DNA from: CAYZQH01 sp050300015
GTDB taxonomy: Bacteria > Pseudomonadota > Gammaproteobacteria > Pseudomonadales > Cellvibrionaceae
Direction: 5' to 3'
Assembly: GCA_050300015.1 (NCBI GenBank)
Contig: JBNKWZ010000024.1
Span: forward strand, 370,150-434,149
DNA length: 64,000 nt
The notes below the pieces were generated by a model, which was not told the DNA's origin, ran no database searches, and saw only the letters and a list, made by a program, of their open reading frames with translations. A program made the translations under genes and the position numbers. Below, in pieces: positions 1 through 8,383 of this stretch. The first letter of the stretch is position 1, and each line of letters opens with the position of its first letter.

Positions 1-2
1 TT

Positions 3-3000
3 AATAATGCACCGATCATAGAGGTTTCAGGCAGAACCTACCCCGTAGATATTTTGTATCGCCCACCCGTGGACTCCGATGGCGCATTAGACGGCCAAGT
101 ACTAGAAGCCATTGAAGAGATACTCACCTTACCCCATGCTCGATCTGGAGACATTTTGGTGTTTTTGGCTGGGGAAAAGGATATTCGAGAGGTGGCCCAT
201 CGTATTCGCAAAGCGCAGCTTCCGCATTTGGAGGTGTTGCCTCTGTATGCGCGATTGAGTCTCAGTGACCAAGCAAAAGTGTTTGCTCCGCATAAAGGTC
301 GCCGCGTGGTGCTTGCCACCAACGTGGCCGAAACATCCATCACTGTTCCGGGTATTGGTTACGTGATCGACCCGGGGTTTGCGCGGGTGAGTCGCTACAG
401 TGCGCGTACCAAAATCCAGCGATTGCCAGTGGAACCGATATCACAAGCCAGCGCCAATCAACGCGCGGGGCGATGTGGGCGTGTAAGTAACGGCGTTTGT
501 ATTCGCTTGTATGCAGAAGAGGACTTTTTATCTCGACCTGAATTCACTGACGCTGAAATATTGCGTACCAATTTAGCTTCAGTCGTGTTGCAAATGCTGC
601 ACATGGGGTTTGGGGATATTCAACGGTTTCCTTTTGTGGATACGCCCGACTCACGGCTGGTTCGTGACGGCTACAAATTACTTGAAGAGTTGCAGGCGGT
701 CAACGCGAAGGGACGTTTGACCTCCCTTGGAAAGCGCTTGGCAGCTTTACCGTTGGACCCAAGAATGGCCAGCATGCTTATCGCTGCAGACGAATGGGGA
801 GCCCTCACGGAAGTATTAATTATTGCGGCGGGGCTTACGGTACAAGATCCGCGCGAGCGCCCCGCGGAAAAACAACAAGCGGCGGATGAAAAACATCGTC
901 GATTTAAAGACGAGCACTCTGATTTTGTCACCTGGTTAAATCTATGGCGTTATGTGGAGGAGCAGCGACAAACGCTGAGTCAAAACCAGTGGCGCAAACA
1001 GTGTTCAAAAGAGTTTTTGAACTTCATGCGCTTGCGAGAATGGCGGGATTTACACCACCAAATGCGTTTGGCTGCCAAAAATCTGGGTCTAAAAGAGAAT
1101 AGGGAACCGGCCAACTATGAAGCCGTACACAGGGCTTTGCTTTCGGGCTTGTTGAGCCAGGTGGCGCAAAAATCCGAAGAAAAGGCAGATTATGATTACC
1201 TGGGTACACGTAACCGAAAATTATCGATTTTTCCGGGCTCCGGGCAATTTAAAAAGAAACCCCAGTGGATGATGTCGGCGGAGGTCATAGAAACCTCTAA
1301 AGTCTTTGCCCACACGGTTGCCCGCATAGACCCCAAGTGGCTATTGACCACGGGTAAACATTTGCTTAAACACCATTACTTTGAGCCCCACTATAATGCG
1401 AAAACAGGCATAGTGATGGCCTATGATCGCGTCACTTTACTGGGGCTTGTGATCAGTGAAAAGCAATCGGTTAACTATGGGAAAATCGATTCCAAGGTGG
1501 CCAGAGAAGTTTTTATTCGTGCTGCATTGGTGGAGGGGGCTTATGCTAAAGCAAAGCCAAAACCGGGTGCGTTCTTTTTAAAAAACCAAAAAATCATAGC
1601 GGAAATTGAAGCGCTGGAAGCTAAATCTCGAAGACGTGACATTTTGGTCAATGAAGAAAGCTTGTTTGAGTTCTATCAAGAGCGTGTGCCCAAAGATATC
1701 GTTAATCTTGCAGGCTTCGAGCACTGGCGCAAAACAGCTGAGAAGAGCCAGCCAGCACTGTTAGAAGTGCCAAAAGAACGGTTGATGATGCACCACGCCG
1801 AAGGCATTACGCAGGCGCAGTTTCCAAATAGTCTTGAGATAGAAGGCATGACGTTTGCTCTGACCTATCATTTTGAACCTGGCCATGAAGACGACGGCGT
1901 GAGTATAGGTATTCCCGTTGATGTACTGCATAGCTTTCCAGAGCACCGCCTGGATTGGGTGGTTCCAGGCCTGTTGCGTGACAAATGTATTGCCTTAGTC
2001 AAGGCGCTCCCCAAGCAATGGCGCAAGCGCTTTGTGCCAGTCCCAGATTATGTCGACAGAGCCTTGGCCGAGCTCACGCCGTCGAATAAGCCTCTGACCG
2101 AAAGCCTCGGTGTCGCTTTACAGAGAATCTTGGGGGAGTCGTTGCCAGAAAACCTTTGGGCGGATACATACGTGGATGACTTTTACCGGTTCAATATTCA
2201 CGTGTTAGATGATAAAGGTAAAGTACTGGCTCGCGACCGTAACCTCACAATGTTGAGGCAAAAATACAAAGCCGCATTGCAAACCACATTACAAAATGTG
2301 GGGGCGACCTTAGAAAAGACAGAACTCACTCAATGGGATTTTGGTGTACTTGAGCAGGAGGTATCTTTAGACCGAGGGTCTATTACCGTTAAGGCATTTC
2401 CGGCGTTGCAATGTGAACCTTCAGGCGTCGCCCTAAGACTGCTGGACAACCCTCTAGACGCAGAGTACCAGTCTCGCCGTGGGATTACCGAGCTTGCGTT
2501 ACTTCAGCTAAAGTCCACCGTGAAGACACTGCAAAAGCAATTGTTGAAAAATAAAGATCTAGGCCTGTCCGTGGTGAACCTTGGATCTCGGCAACAGGTG
2601 GTCGACGATATCATTCGCGGCGCGGTGCGTAATTGTTGTTTTTTTGATCAGATTCCTCGTGATCAAAAGGCCTTTGAGGCTCGGCTAAAGCGGGCCTCAA
2701 GCGTCGTCGCCGAAGCCTTGGAGATGGAAAACCTACTCTTAGAGGCCTTGAGTCAGGTCGTCGAGATTCGAAAAATTATGAAAACCCACAAAAGTGCGCT
2801 CGCATTGACCTTTACCTTCTCTGACATTCACCAGCAGATGGCCAATCTGTTTTACCCTGGGCTTTTCTTTGACACGAAAATGACCTGTTTACGGCAGTAC
2901 AATCGCTACCTGAGTGCCATTGTCATGCGTCTGGAAAAGGCTCCTCTCAGTCCACAAAAGGATCGACAGTCAATAGCCGTGTTAGCCAAATGTTGGCAGT

Positions 3001-3185
3001 TACATACCCAGAAGCTGGAGAAATTAGGGGCGCGAACCTATGCTTTAGATCTGGATTGGCAGCATTATCGTTGGATGGTGGAAGAGTTTAGGGTGTCAAT
3101 TTTTGCGCAAAACCTCAAAACACAATTCCCTGTATCAGAAAAACGCCTTCAAAAGCAGTGGGACAAAGTGGAGGGGCGTTGCTAG
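3..3185 (+). CDS. hrpA: ATP-dependent RNA helicase HrpA, 3' part (5' end outside window)
   Basis: DEAH-box helicase that in Enterobacteria acts on RNA and resolves stalled or colliding ribosomes. The frame is open from base 3, so the N-terminal helicase lobe with Walker A and DEAH lies outside the window. Visible: the end of lobe 1 (IIEVSGRTYPVD), lobe 2 with motif V (ATNVAETSIT) and motif VI (QRAGRCGRVSNG), the HA2/winged-helix region, an OB-like fold, and the long C-terminal DUF3418-type region typical of HrpA rather than HrpB. About 1060 residues are visible against roughly 1300 for the family. The gene ends at TAG 3183-3185 with no intrinsic terminator. Family assignment is firm. Confidence 0.93.
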   Translation, partial: NNAPIIEVSGRTYPVDILYRPPVDSDGALDGQVLEAIEEILTLPHARSGDILVFLAGEKDIREVAHRIRKAQLPHLEVLPLYARLSLSDQAKVFAPHKGRRVVLATNVAETSITVPGIGYVIDPGFARVSRYSARTKIQRLPVEPISQASANQRAGRCGRVSNGVCIRLYAEEDFLSRPEFTDAEILRTNLASVVLQMLHMGFGDIQRFPFVDTPDSRLVRDGYKLLEELQAVNAKGRLTSLGKRLAALPLDPRMASMLIAADEWGALTEVLIIAAGLTVQDPRERPAEKQQAADEKHRRFKDEHSDFVTWLNLWRYVEEQRQTLSQNQWRKQCSKEFLNFMRLREWRDLHHQMRLAAKNLGLKENREPANYEAVHRALLSGLLSQVAQKSEEKADYDYLGTRNRKLSIFPGSGQFKKKPQWMMSAEVIETSKVFAHTVARIDPKWLLTTGKHLLKHHYFEPHYNAKTGIVMAYDRVTLLGLVISEKQSVNYGKIDSKVAREVFIRAALVEGAYAKAKPKPGAFFLKNQKIIAEIEALEAKSRRRDILVNEESLFEFYQERVPKDIVNLAGFEHWRKTAEKSQPALLEVPKERLMMHHAEGITQAQFPNSLEIEGMTFALTYHFEPGHEDDGVSIGIPVDVLHSFPEHRLDWVVPGLLRDKCIALVKALPKQWRKRFVPVPDYVDRALAELTPSNKPLTESLGVALQRILGESLPENLWADTYVDDFYRFNIHVLDDKGKVLARDRNLTMLRQKYKAALQTTLQNVGATLEKTELTQWDFGVLEQEVSLDRGSITVKAFPALQCEPSGVALRLLDNPLDAEYQSRRGITELALLQLKSTVKTLQKQLLKNKDLGLSVVNLGSRQQVVDDIIRGAVRNCCFFDQIPRDQKAFEARLKRASSVVAEALEMENLLLEALSQVVEIRKIMKTHKSALALTFTFSDIHQQMANLFYPGLFFDTKMTCLRQYNRYLSAIVMRLEKAPLSPQKDRQSIAVLAKCWQLHTQKLEKLGARTYALDLDWQHYRWMVEEFRVSIFAQNLKTQFPVSEKRLQKQWDKVEGRC

Positions 3186-3192
3186 CCCAGGT

Positions 3193-3269
3193 TGTCACAT
3201 AAATGTCACACAATGGACATATATTTGACGCCCAAATGACATATAACTGTAACAAAAGCGTCACTTTGC
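3193..3269 (+). promoter_or_regulatory. Array of 11-bp-phased TGTCA-like repeats (candidate Pho box) before the porin
   Basis: Pentamers resembling TGTCA recur exactly every 11 bp: TGTCA 3193, TGTCA 3204, GGACA 3215, TGACG 3226, TGACA 3237, TGTAA 3248 and CGTCA 3259, separated by AT-rich tetranucleotides or similar. PhoB boxes are direct 11-bp repeats of CTGTCAT plus four AT-rich bases, so the first two units fit well and the others are degenerate. A possible -10 element (TATTAC, 3284-3289) follows about 14 bp after the array. Another OmpR-family regulator would fit the same spacing. Confidence 0.55.
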
Positions 3270-3331
3270 GTTTGTGAAAGCAGTATTACACTGTCGATCA
3301 AAGGCACCCAACCACCTTATTAGGAGTCAGC

Positions 3332-4240
3332 ATGAAACAACCAATTAAATTTGCGATGGTATTGGCCTCACTTAGCGCTTTGGGGGTACACGCGGAAGTA
3401 GATTTTTACGGCAAGGCCAACGTATCCTCCGAGTTGGTCAGTCGCGGCGCTGAGGATTTTACCCAACTGAGTAGCAATGCGTCGCGCGTGGGAATTAAAG
3501 GGAATGAGGCAATAAATGACGGTTTATCTGTTGTATATCAGGCTGAGTATCAAGTGGAGTTTGATGACTCCGATACTTTTAGTCAACGGAATATCTATGC
3601 GGGTTTAAAGGGACATTTTGGTACCGTGATAGCGGGGCATTTTGATACACCTTTGAAAAAATCACAGCACAAAGTGGATTTGTTTCCTGATTTACCGGGT
3701 GACATTAAAAATGTGATTACGGTCAACGAGAATCGAGCCAGCAATTCGGTGATGTACGTTTCGCCAAGCATTGGGCCAGGCATTACGGTCTACGCGGATC
3801 TAATCAGCTCTGAAAGTGAGGCGGTAGATGATGCTGGCAGTTTTGCGGTGACCTACAGCTCCGATAGCCTCTATGCAGCGTTAGCGACAGATGTGAACGT
3901 TGAGACAGAAAACTCCAGCGCGTTGCGCGCCGTGGTGCAATACACCTTGAATGCATTGCAGTTCGGTTTGTTGCTGGAGCAGTACGAGATAGACGGCAGT
4001 GATGCAGAAACTGGTGCCATGGCCTCGGCTCAGTATCGATTAGATGATCAATGGACACTCAAAGGGCAAGTGGGTCTGTCTGATATCGTCGCTGAGGGTG
4101 GCGAGAGCCTTAGTGTGGGCGCGGACTATAAATGGAGTAAGACCGTGAAGAATTTCGCCTATTACACTCGCCACAGTGCGGATGATGCAACTGCATTTGA
4201 CAATGATTACTTAGGCGTGGGCTTGGAGGTAAAGTTTTAG
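3332..4240 (+). CDS. Outer-membrane general porin (Porin_4/OmpC-like)
   Basis: Trimeric beta-barrel porin for diffusion of small solutes. The 302-residue product has a Sec signal peptide (MKQPIKFAMVLASLSALGVHA, cleaved near HA-EV), the typical mature start VDFYGKANVSSELV, alternating amphipathic strands throughout, a loop-3-like segment (PDLPGDIKNVITVNENRASN) and a terminal Phe (GVGLEVKF) as the BAM recognition signal. The ATG follows TTAGGAGTCAGC. It is a single-gene unit with its own repeat-rich promoter and a terminator. It is not homologous by eye to OprP/OprO; if the upstream array is a true Pho box, it would be a PhoE-like phosphate-starvation porin. Substrate is unknown. Confidence 0.88.
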   Translation: MKQPIKFAMVLASLSALGVHAEVDFYGKANVSSELVSRGAEDFTQLSSNASRVGIKGNEAINDGLSVVYQAEYQVEFDDSDTFSQRNIYAGLKGHFGTVIAGHFDTPLKKSQHKVDLFPDLPGDIKNVITVNENRASNSVMYVSPSIGPGITVYADLISSESEAVDDAGSFAVTYSSDSLYAALATDVNVETENSSALRAVVQYTLNALQFGLLLEQYEIDGSDAETGAMASAQYRLDDQWTLKGQVGLSDIVAEGGESLSVGADYKWSKTVKNFAYYTRHSADDATAFDNDYLGVGLEVKF

Positions 4241-4262
4241 CCCCTCGCTCAGTTATCGATTA

Positions 4263-4298
4263 AAAACGATGCCCGTTAAGGCGCATCGTTTTTTTTGT
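4263..4298. terminator. Intrinsic terminator between porin and GacS/BarA kinase (bidirectional)
   Basis: A 10-bp stem (AAAACGATGC 4263-4272 with GCATCGTTTT 4283-4292) is followed by a T-run on the plus strand. The minus strand also ends in TTTTTAAT, so it can serve both convergent genes. Confidence 0.85.
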
Positions 4299-4350
4299 TT
4301 GAATACGATTGATAAAGGCCTGCGTATCCGTGTGCATCAAGCCGTATTTT

Positions 4351-7119
4351 CTATTCATCGCTGAACAGTGTGGCAACATCATAATTGCCAAGCCACGCCA
4401 CCAGGGCGTCCATTTCGGTGTACAGTGCGTGGACTTTCTCTTTGTAGATGGATTCGTGATTCGCGTATAAAGCATCTTCCACTTCCTTGGCGGCCAGTCG
4501 CAGGGCGGGTACGCCACAATAACAGCAGCCACCATGGAACTTATGAACCACCTCCATCAGAAATTCCCAGTCGCTTGTATTTAAAGCCGAAGTGATGGCG
4601 TCTCGCGTAGGGTCAATAGAATCCACCAACATTTTTAACATGTCTTTTGCTAGGTCTGGCTTTTGCTTGGCCAACTCCATGGATTGTGCCCAGTCAAACA
4701 CCTTGGGCTTACTGGGCTTACTGGGCTTGATAGGCGTCTCTTTGGGTAGCACCGGGGTGGAAGGTTGCACCGAACTTGTGGGCTCAGGGGTAAAGTCAAC
4801 GCCATGCGTCCAGCGCTTAATCATCATACGCAGGTCGGATTCACTTACAGGTTTACTTAAGTAATCATCCATACCCGCCAACAATAGGCGTTTTTTTTGC
4901 TCGTCAACCGCATGTGCGGTGAGCGCGATAATGGGTGTGCGATCGGCCACCTCTTTTTCGCGCAATTGGCGCGTGGTCTCCAGGCCATCAATACCTGGCA
5001 TTTGCACATCCATAAAAATCAGATCAAAAGGCGTGCTTTCACACAATTGCAAAGCGCTGTAGCCATTTTCGGCTGCGGTCACCTGTACGCCTAAACCCTT
5101 TAGAAGTTCTTCCACAAGTTTTAGATTGGCGGGGTTGTCCTCAACAACCAGGACTTGAATATTGTGCTGGCTGGTAATATTTGAAGGTGTACCTGCATGC
5201 ACATCTGGGTGTGGCATGGGTTGAATGATGTCGAGATGATTGCAGATGGCCTGGTGGAGGACTGCGTGTTGGACCGGTCTTTGTACAATAACGGTATTTA
5301 AGCCAAGAATGTCGTCCTGTAATAATCGTTGAATACTACTGGGTGCGAGAATGATGACGGGTAACTGATAGCGTGCATTGATATTGTGAATAATCCGCAG
5401 AAGTTTGTCTCGATCAAAGCTGTTTTGATCGGTATAGGCGTCTAAAATAACGATATCAAAACCGGATTGATTTTTGGTTTCTGCGAGCGGGTTTTCGATG
5501 TTGATAAGACTGTTTTCTTCACGATAGAAAACACCCCAATCATTCAAGTAATGTGCAATTTCAGCGCGACAGTCATCGTTGGCATCGTAGATCAAAGCAT
5601 TAATACCATACAATGAGTTTTGTAGAGGCGATTGGGCGGAGTGCGTTTTGTCAATGCCCAAGCGTAGAGTGAACCAAAAGGTAGAGCCCTGATTGGGTGA
5701 GCTTTCAACGCCTATTTCACCTTGCATTCTGTGAATCAGGCCCTTGGCAATGGCAAGCCCCAACCCCGCACCGCCTTGCAGTCGACTGTCGCTGCTGTCA
5801 ACCTTGGAGAAGGCCGTGAACAATTGCTCTTGCTGTTCATCTGTCAAGCCTATGCCATTGTCTGTGATCGAGATTTTCAGCTCTGTCCGGTTGTCTGTTT
5901 CGCTCAATGATGTGGCTTTTAAGATAATGCTGCCGCGACTAGAAAATTTGATGGCATTGGTGACCAGGTTGGTAATTACCTGCTTGATACGATGAGGGTC
6001 ACCCAGCAAATTTTGCTGAACACTTCTGTGGATCATTGACAGTAAGCGCAAATTTTTCTCATGGGCTGAGGGGGCATAAATCGTAAAGATCTCTTCCACA
6101 ATCTCATGGAGCGATATGGGCTTATACTCCAGGGTCAATTGCCCCGTTTCAAGTTTGGAAAAGTCCAAGATATCGTTGATGACAGTCAACAACCCCTGTG
6201 AAGACTGTTCGATGGTGGCGAGGTAATCGCGTTGTTGATTGGAGAGCTCAGTTTTCAGTAGTAGGCTGGTAAAACCCAAGATGCCGTTTAAGGGGGTGCG
6301 TAATTCATGGCTGGTATTGGCTAGGAATTCAGATTTGGCTTTGCTGGCTTGAAGTGCATTTTTACGTGCCATGTCGAGCTCAATGTGCTGGATTTCCAGT
6401 GTCTCTAGGGTTTCTCGCAGTTCATTCGTGGATTGTTCGCCCAGTGATTGTATTTCTTCCACCAACCCTTTTTGAAAACGCACAATTTCATTGATGACAT
6501 CCACAAGTTCGTCGTAAATATTGGGGTTTTTTAGGTGAATGGGTTCGTCTAGCTCCTGGGTCAGCAGTTTGCGTGTCTGGCCCACTAAGCCTTGTAAGGG
6601 CGTTAAAACACTTTGGTGTAGCTTGGTGGTGCAAAAAGCCACAAAACTGAGCACTGCGATACAGAGGATCACGACAATAAACATATTTTTGTATTCGTTA
6701 ATGATCAACTCATGGGTGCTGATTCCTGCAATTAACCATTGGTTTGCATCTATGGGAAATGCCTTAAAAGCGATACTTCTCATTTGCCACCGCGTCGAAC
6801 GGCCGGATTGGAGTGAGATCTCTGGTAACTTAATCGGCAAACCATAATGATCGAGGCGATGGGGCTGAGCCTGGTAAAGGCTGAAATGTTGAATACTTGT
6901 GGTTTCAAGTAAACGGTTGCCGATGGCTTCAAATGAATCGCTGGCGACGGTTTCAGGTGTGATGTTCGACTCAATGAAATCGAACAATTGTTGTTCAAAA
7001 AACGCTGTTTGACTGCGCTGAATAGTAAAAAAGCTGATAGCGATAAAAAGGCAGGCGGTGGCCACTGGAAAGATGACGAAAATAAGCAACTGCCGTAAAA
7101 AATACTGATTATGATTCAT
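4351..7119 (-). CDS. barA: Hybrid sensor histidine kinase of the GacS/BarA family
   Basis: Membrane kinase that phosphorylates the response regulator GacA/UvrY, which in gammaproteobacteria drives RsmY/Z or CsrB/C small RNAs and the Csr/Rsm switch. Its 922 residues show TM1 (about 10-30), a periplasmic sensor segment, TM2 (about 145-163), HAMP (about 164-225), HisKA with H-box His271 (FLANTSHELRTPLNG), HATPase_c (N-box NLVTNAIKFSS, G-boxes DNGIGL and GAGLGLAI), a degenerate receiver-like segment, a receiver domain (LIFMDVQMPGIDG), a Ser/Pro/Lys linker, and a C-terminal HPt domain (VHKFHGGCCYCGVP). This order is GacS/BarA-specific. It is divergent from cysM-relA-mazG, as in pseudomonads. No gacA is present in the window. 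Confidence 0.92.
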   Translation of the reverse strand: MNHNQYFLRQLLIFVIFPVATACLFIAISFFTIQRSQTAFFEQQLFDFIESNITPETVASDSFEAIGNRLLETTSIQHFSLYQAQPHRLDHYGLPIKLPEISLQSGRSTRWQMRSIAFKAFPIDANQWLIAGISTHELIINEYKNMFIVVILCIAVLSFVAFCTTKLHQSVLTPLQGLVGQTRKLLTQELDEPIHLKNPNIYDELVDVINEIVRFQKGLVEEIQSLGEQSTNELRETLETLEIQHIELDMARKNALQASKAKSEFLANTSHELRTPLNGILGFTSLLLKTELSNQQRDYLATIEQSSQGLLTVINDILDFSKLETGQLTLEYKPISLHEIVEEIFTIYAPSAHEKNLRLLSMIHRSVQQNLLGDPHRIKQVITNLVTNAIKFSSRGSIILKATSLSETDNRTELKISITDNGIGLTDEQQEQLFTAFSKVDSSDSRLQGGAGLGLAIAKGLIHRMQGEIGVESSPNQGSTFWFTLRLGIDKTHSAQSPLQNSLYGINALIYDANDDCRAEIAHYLNDWGVFYREENSLINIENPLAETKNQSGFDIVILDAYTDQNSFDRDKLLRIIHNINARYQLPVIILAPSSIQRLLQDDILGLNTVIVQRPVQHAVLHQAICNHLDIIQPMPHPDVHAGTPSNITSQHNIQVLVVEDNPANLKLVEELLKGLGVQVTAAENGYSALQLCESTPFDLIFMDVQMPGIDGLETTRQLREKEVADRTPIIALTAHAVDEQKKRLLLAGMDDYLSKPVSESDLRMMIKRWTHGVDFTPEPTSSVQPSTPVLPKETPIKPSKPSKPKVFDWAQSMELAKQKPDLAKDMLKMLVDSIDPTRDAITSALNTSDWEFLMEVVHKFHGGCCYCGVPALRLAAKEVEDALYANHESIYKEKVHALYTEMDALVAWLGNYDVATLFSDE

Positions 7120-7397
7120 AGTGTTGTAGGGTCATCCAGTGCTGGATTTGGCATATCCGAATATCCTTTAGGAGCCGAATAGAAGTGGGTGGTGATTAAG
7201 ATACCATAAAAGCATAAACGGTCTTTGGTGCAAGTGCTGCTGCTGGATTTCGTGCAAGTGGTCTCCTTTCTTTGTGTAATTCAGGCTAAAATAGCGCGCC
7301 TCGCAGAGCGGGTGTCTCTGTTAAGCTCAATTCGTATCTGTTTGCGTTCAAAACCAGCGGCGCAACCAGGCCGTTAATGTCTTTAAGGTGTCCACAG

Positions 7398-8297
7398 ATG
7401 ATCGAGTTTCCTACCATTGAGCAATGTATTGGCAATACACCGCTGGTACGTCTTCAACGGCTGGGGCAGGGTACCAGCAACCAGCTTCTATTGAAGCTAG
7501 AGGGGAATAATCCCGCGGGCTCTGTCAAGGATCGTCCGGCCTTATCTATGATTCAGCGTGCAGAAAGCCGGGGGGACATTCGACCGGGAGACGCCCTTAT
7601 CGAAGCCACGAGTGGTAATACAGGCATTGCCTTGGCAATGGCAGCGGCCATCAAAGGCTACCCGATTACGTTGATTATGCCCGAGAACGCAACACAAGAA
7701 AGAAAGGACGCTATGACGGCTTTTGGCGCCAAGCTGATTCTGGTTTCCCGTGAAGCCGGCATGGAAGGCGCTAGAGATTTGGCTAAACAAATGGAACAAG
7801 AAGGCAAGGGTAAGGTTTTAGATCAATTCTCTAATCTGGACAACCCAGAAGCGCACTATGGTGGGACAGGGCCGGAAATTTGGGCACAGACAGGCGGTAA
7901 CATTACTCATTTTGTGAGTTCTATGGGCACAACTGGCACCATTGTGGGGACCGCAAGGTACCTGAAAGAACAAAATCCGGAAATAAAGGTCATTGGTTTG
8001 CAGCCAGCGGAAGGTGCTGCCATACCAGGCATCAGACGTTGGCCCGAGGCCTACCGGCCCACGATTTACAATGATGCTAATATTGATCAAATATTAAACA
8101 TTAAGCAGCAAGAGGCAGAATCAACCATGAGGGCGCTGGCTGCCAGGGAAGGGATATTCTGTGGCGTATCCTCCGGCGGCGCGGTTAGCGCCGCGTTGGC
8201 GTTGAATCAGACCGTTGAAAACGCTCTGATAGTGGCCATTATCTGTGATCGAGGTGATCGATATTTGAGTTCGGGTATTTTTGGGGTGGGTCAGTAG
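7398..8297 (+). CDS. cysM: Cysteine synthase B (O-acetylserine sulfhydrylase, CysM)
   Basis: PLP enzyme making cysteine from O-acetylserine and sulfide or thiosulfate. The ATG at 7398 gives 299 residues beginning MIEFPTIEQCIGNTPLVRLQR, as in CysM, and has AAGGTG about 8 bases upstream. An in-frame ATG at 7377 lacks a ribosome site. Visible features are the PLP lysine in NPAGSVKDRPAL, the substrate loop EATSGNTGIALA, and the phosphate-binding GTTGT segment. SVKDR together with the compact C-terminus favours CysM over CysK. It is followed directly by relA; the rlmD gene that commonly sits between them in pseudomonads is absent. Confidence 0.92.
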   Translation: MIEFPTIEQCIGNTPLVRLQRLGQGTSNQLLLKLEGNNPAGSVKDRPALSMIQRAESRGDIRPGDALIEATSGNTGIALAMAAAIKGYPITLIMPENATQERKDAMTAFGAKLILVSREAGMEGARDLAKQMEQEGKGKVLDQFSNLDNPEAHYGGTGPEIWAQTGGNITHFVSSMGTTGTIVGTARYLKEQNPEIKVIGLQPAEGAAIPGIRRWPEAYRPTIYNDANIDQILNIKQQEAESTMRALAAREGIFCGVSSGGAVSAALALNQTVENALIVAIICDRGDRYLSSGIFGVGQ

Positions 8298-8383
8298 ACT
8301 TTTGATGTTGCAGGGCCAGAGAGCCTCAAATTTCGATGGTAAAGAAGCTTAACCGTTATTCAAACATGGCATAGGCAGTCGCT

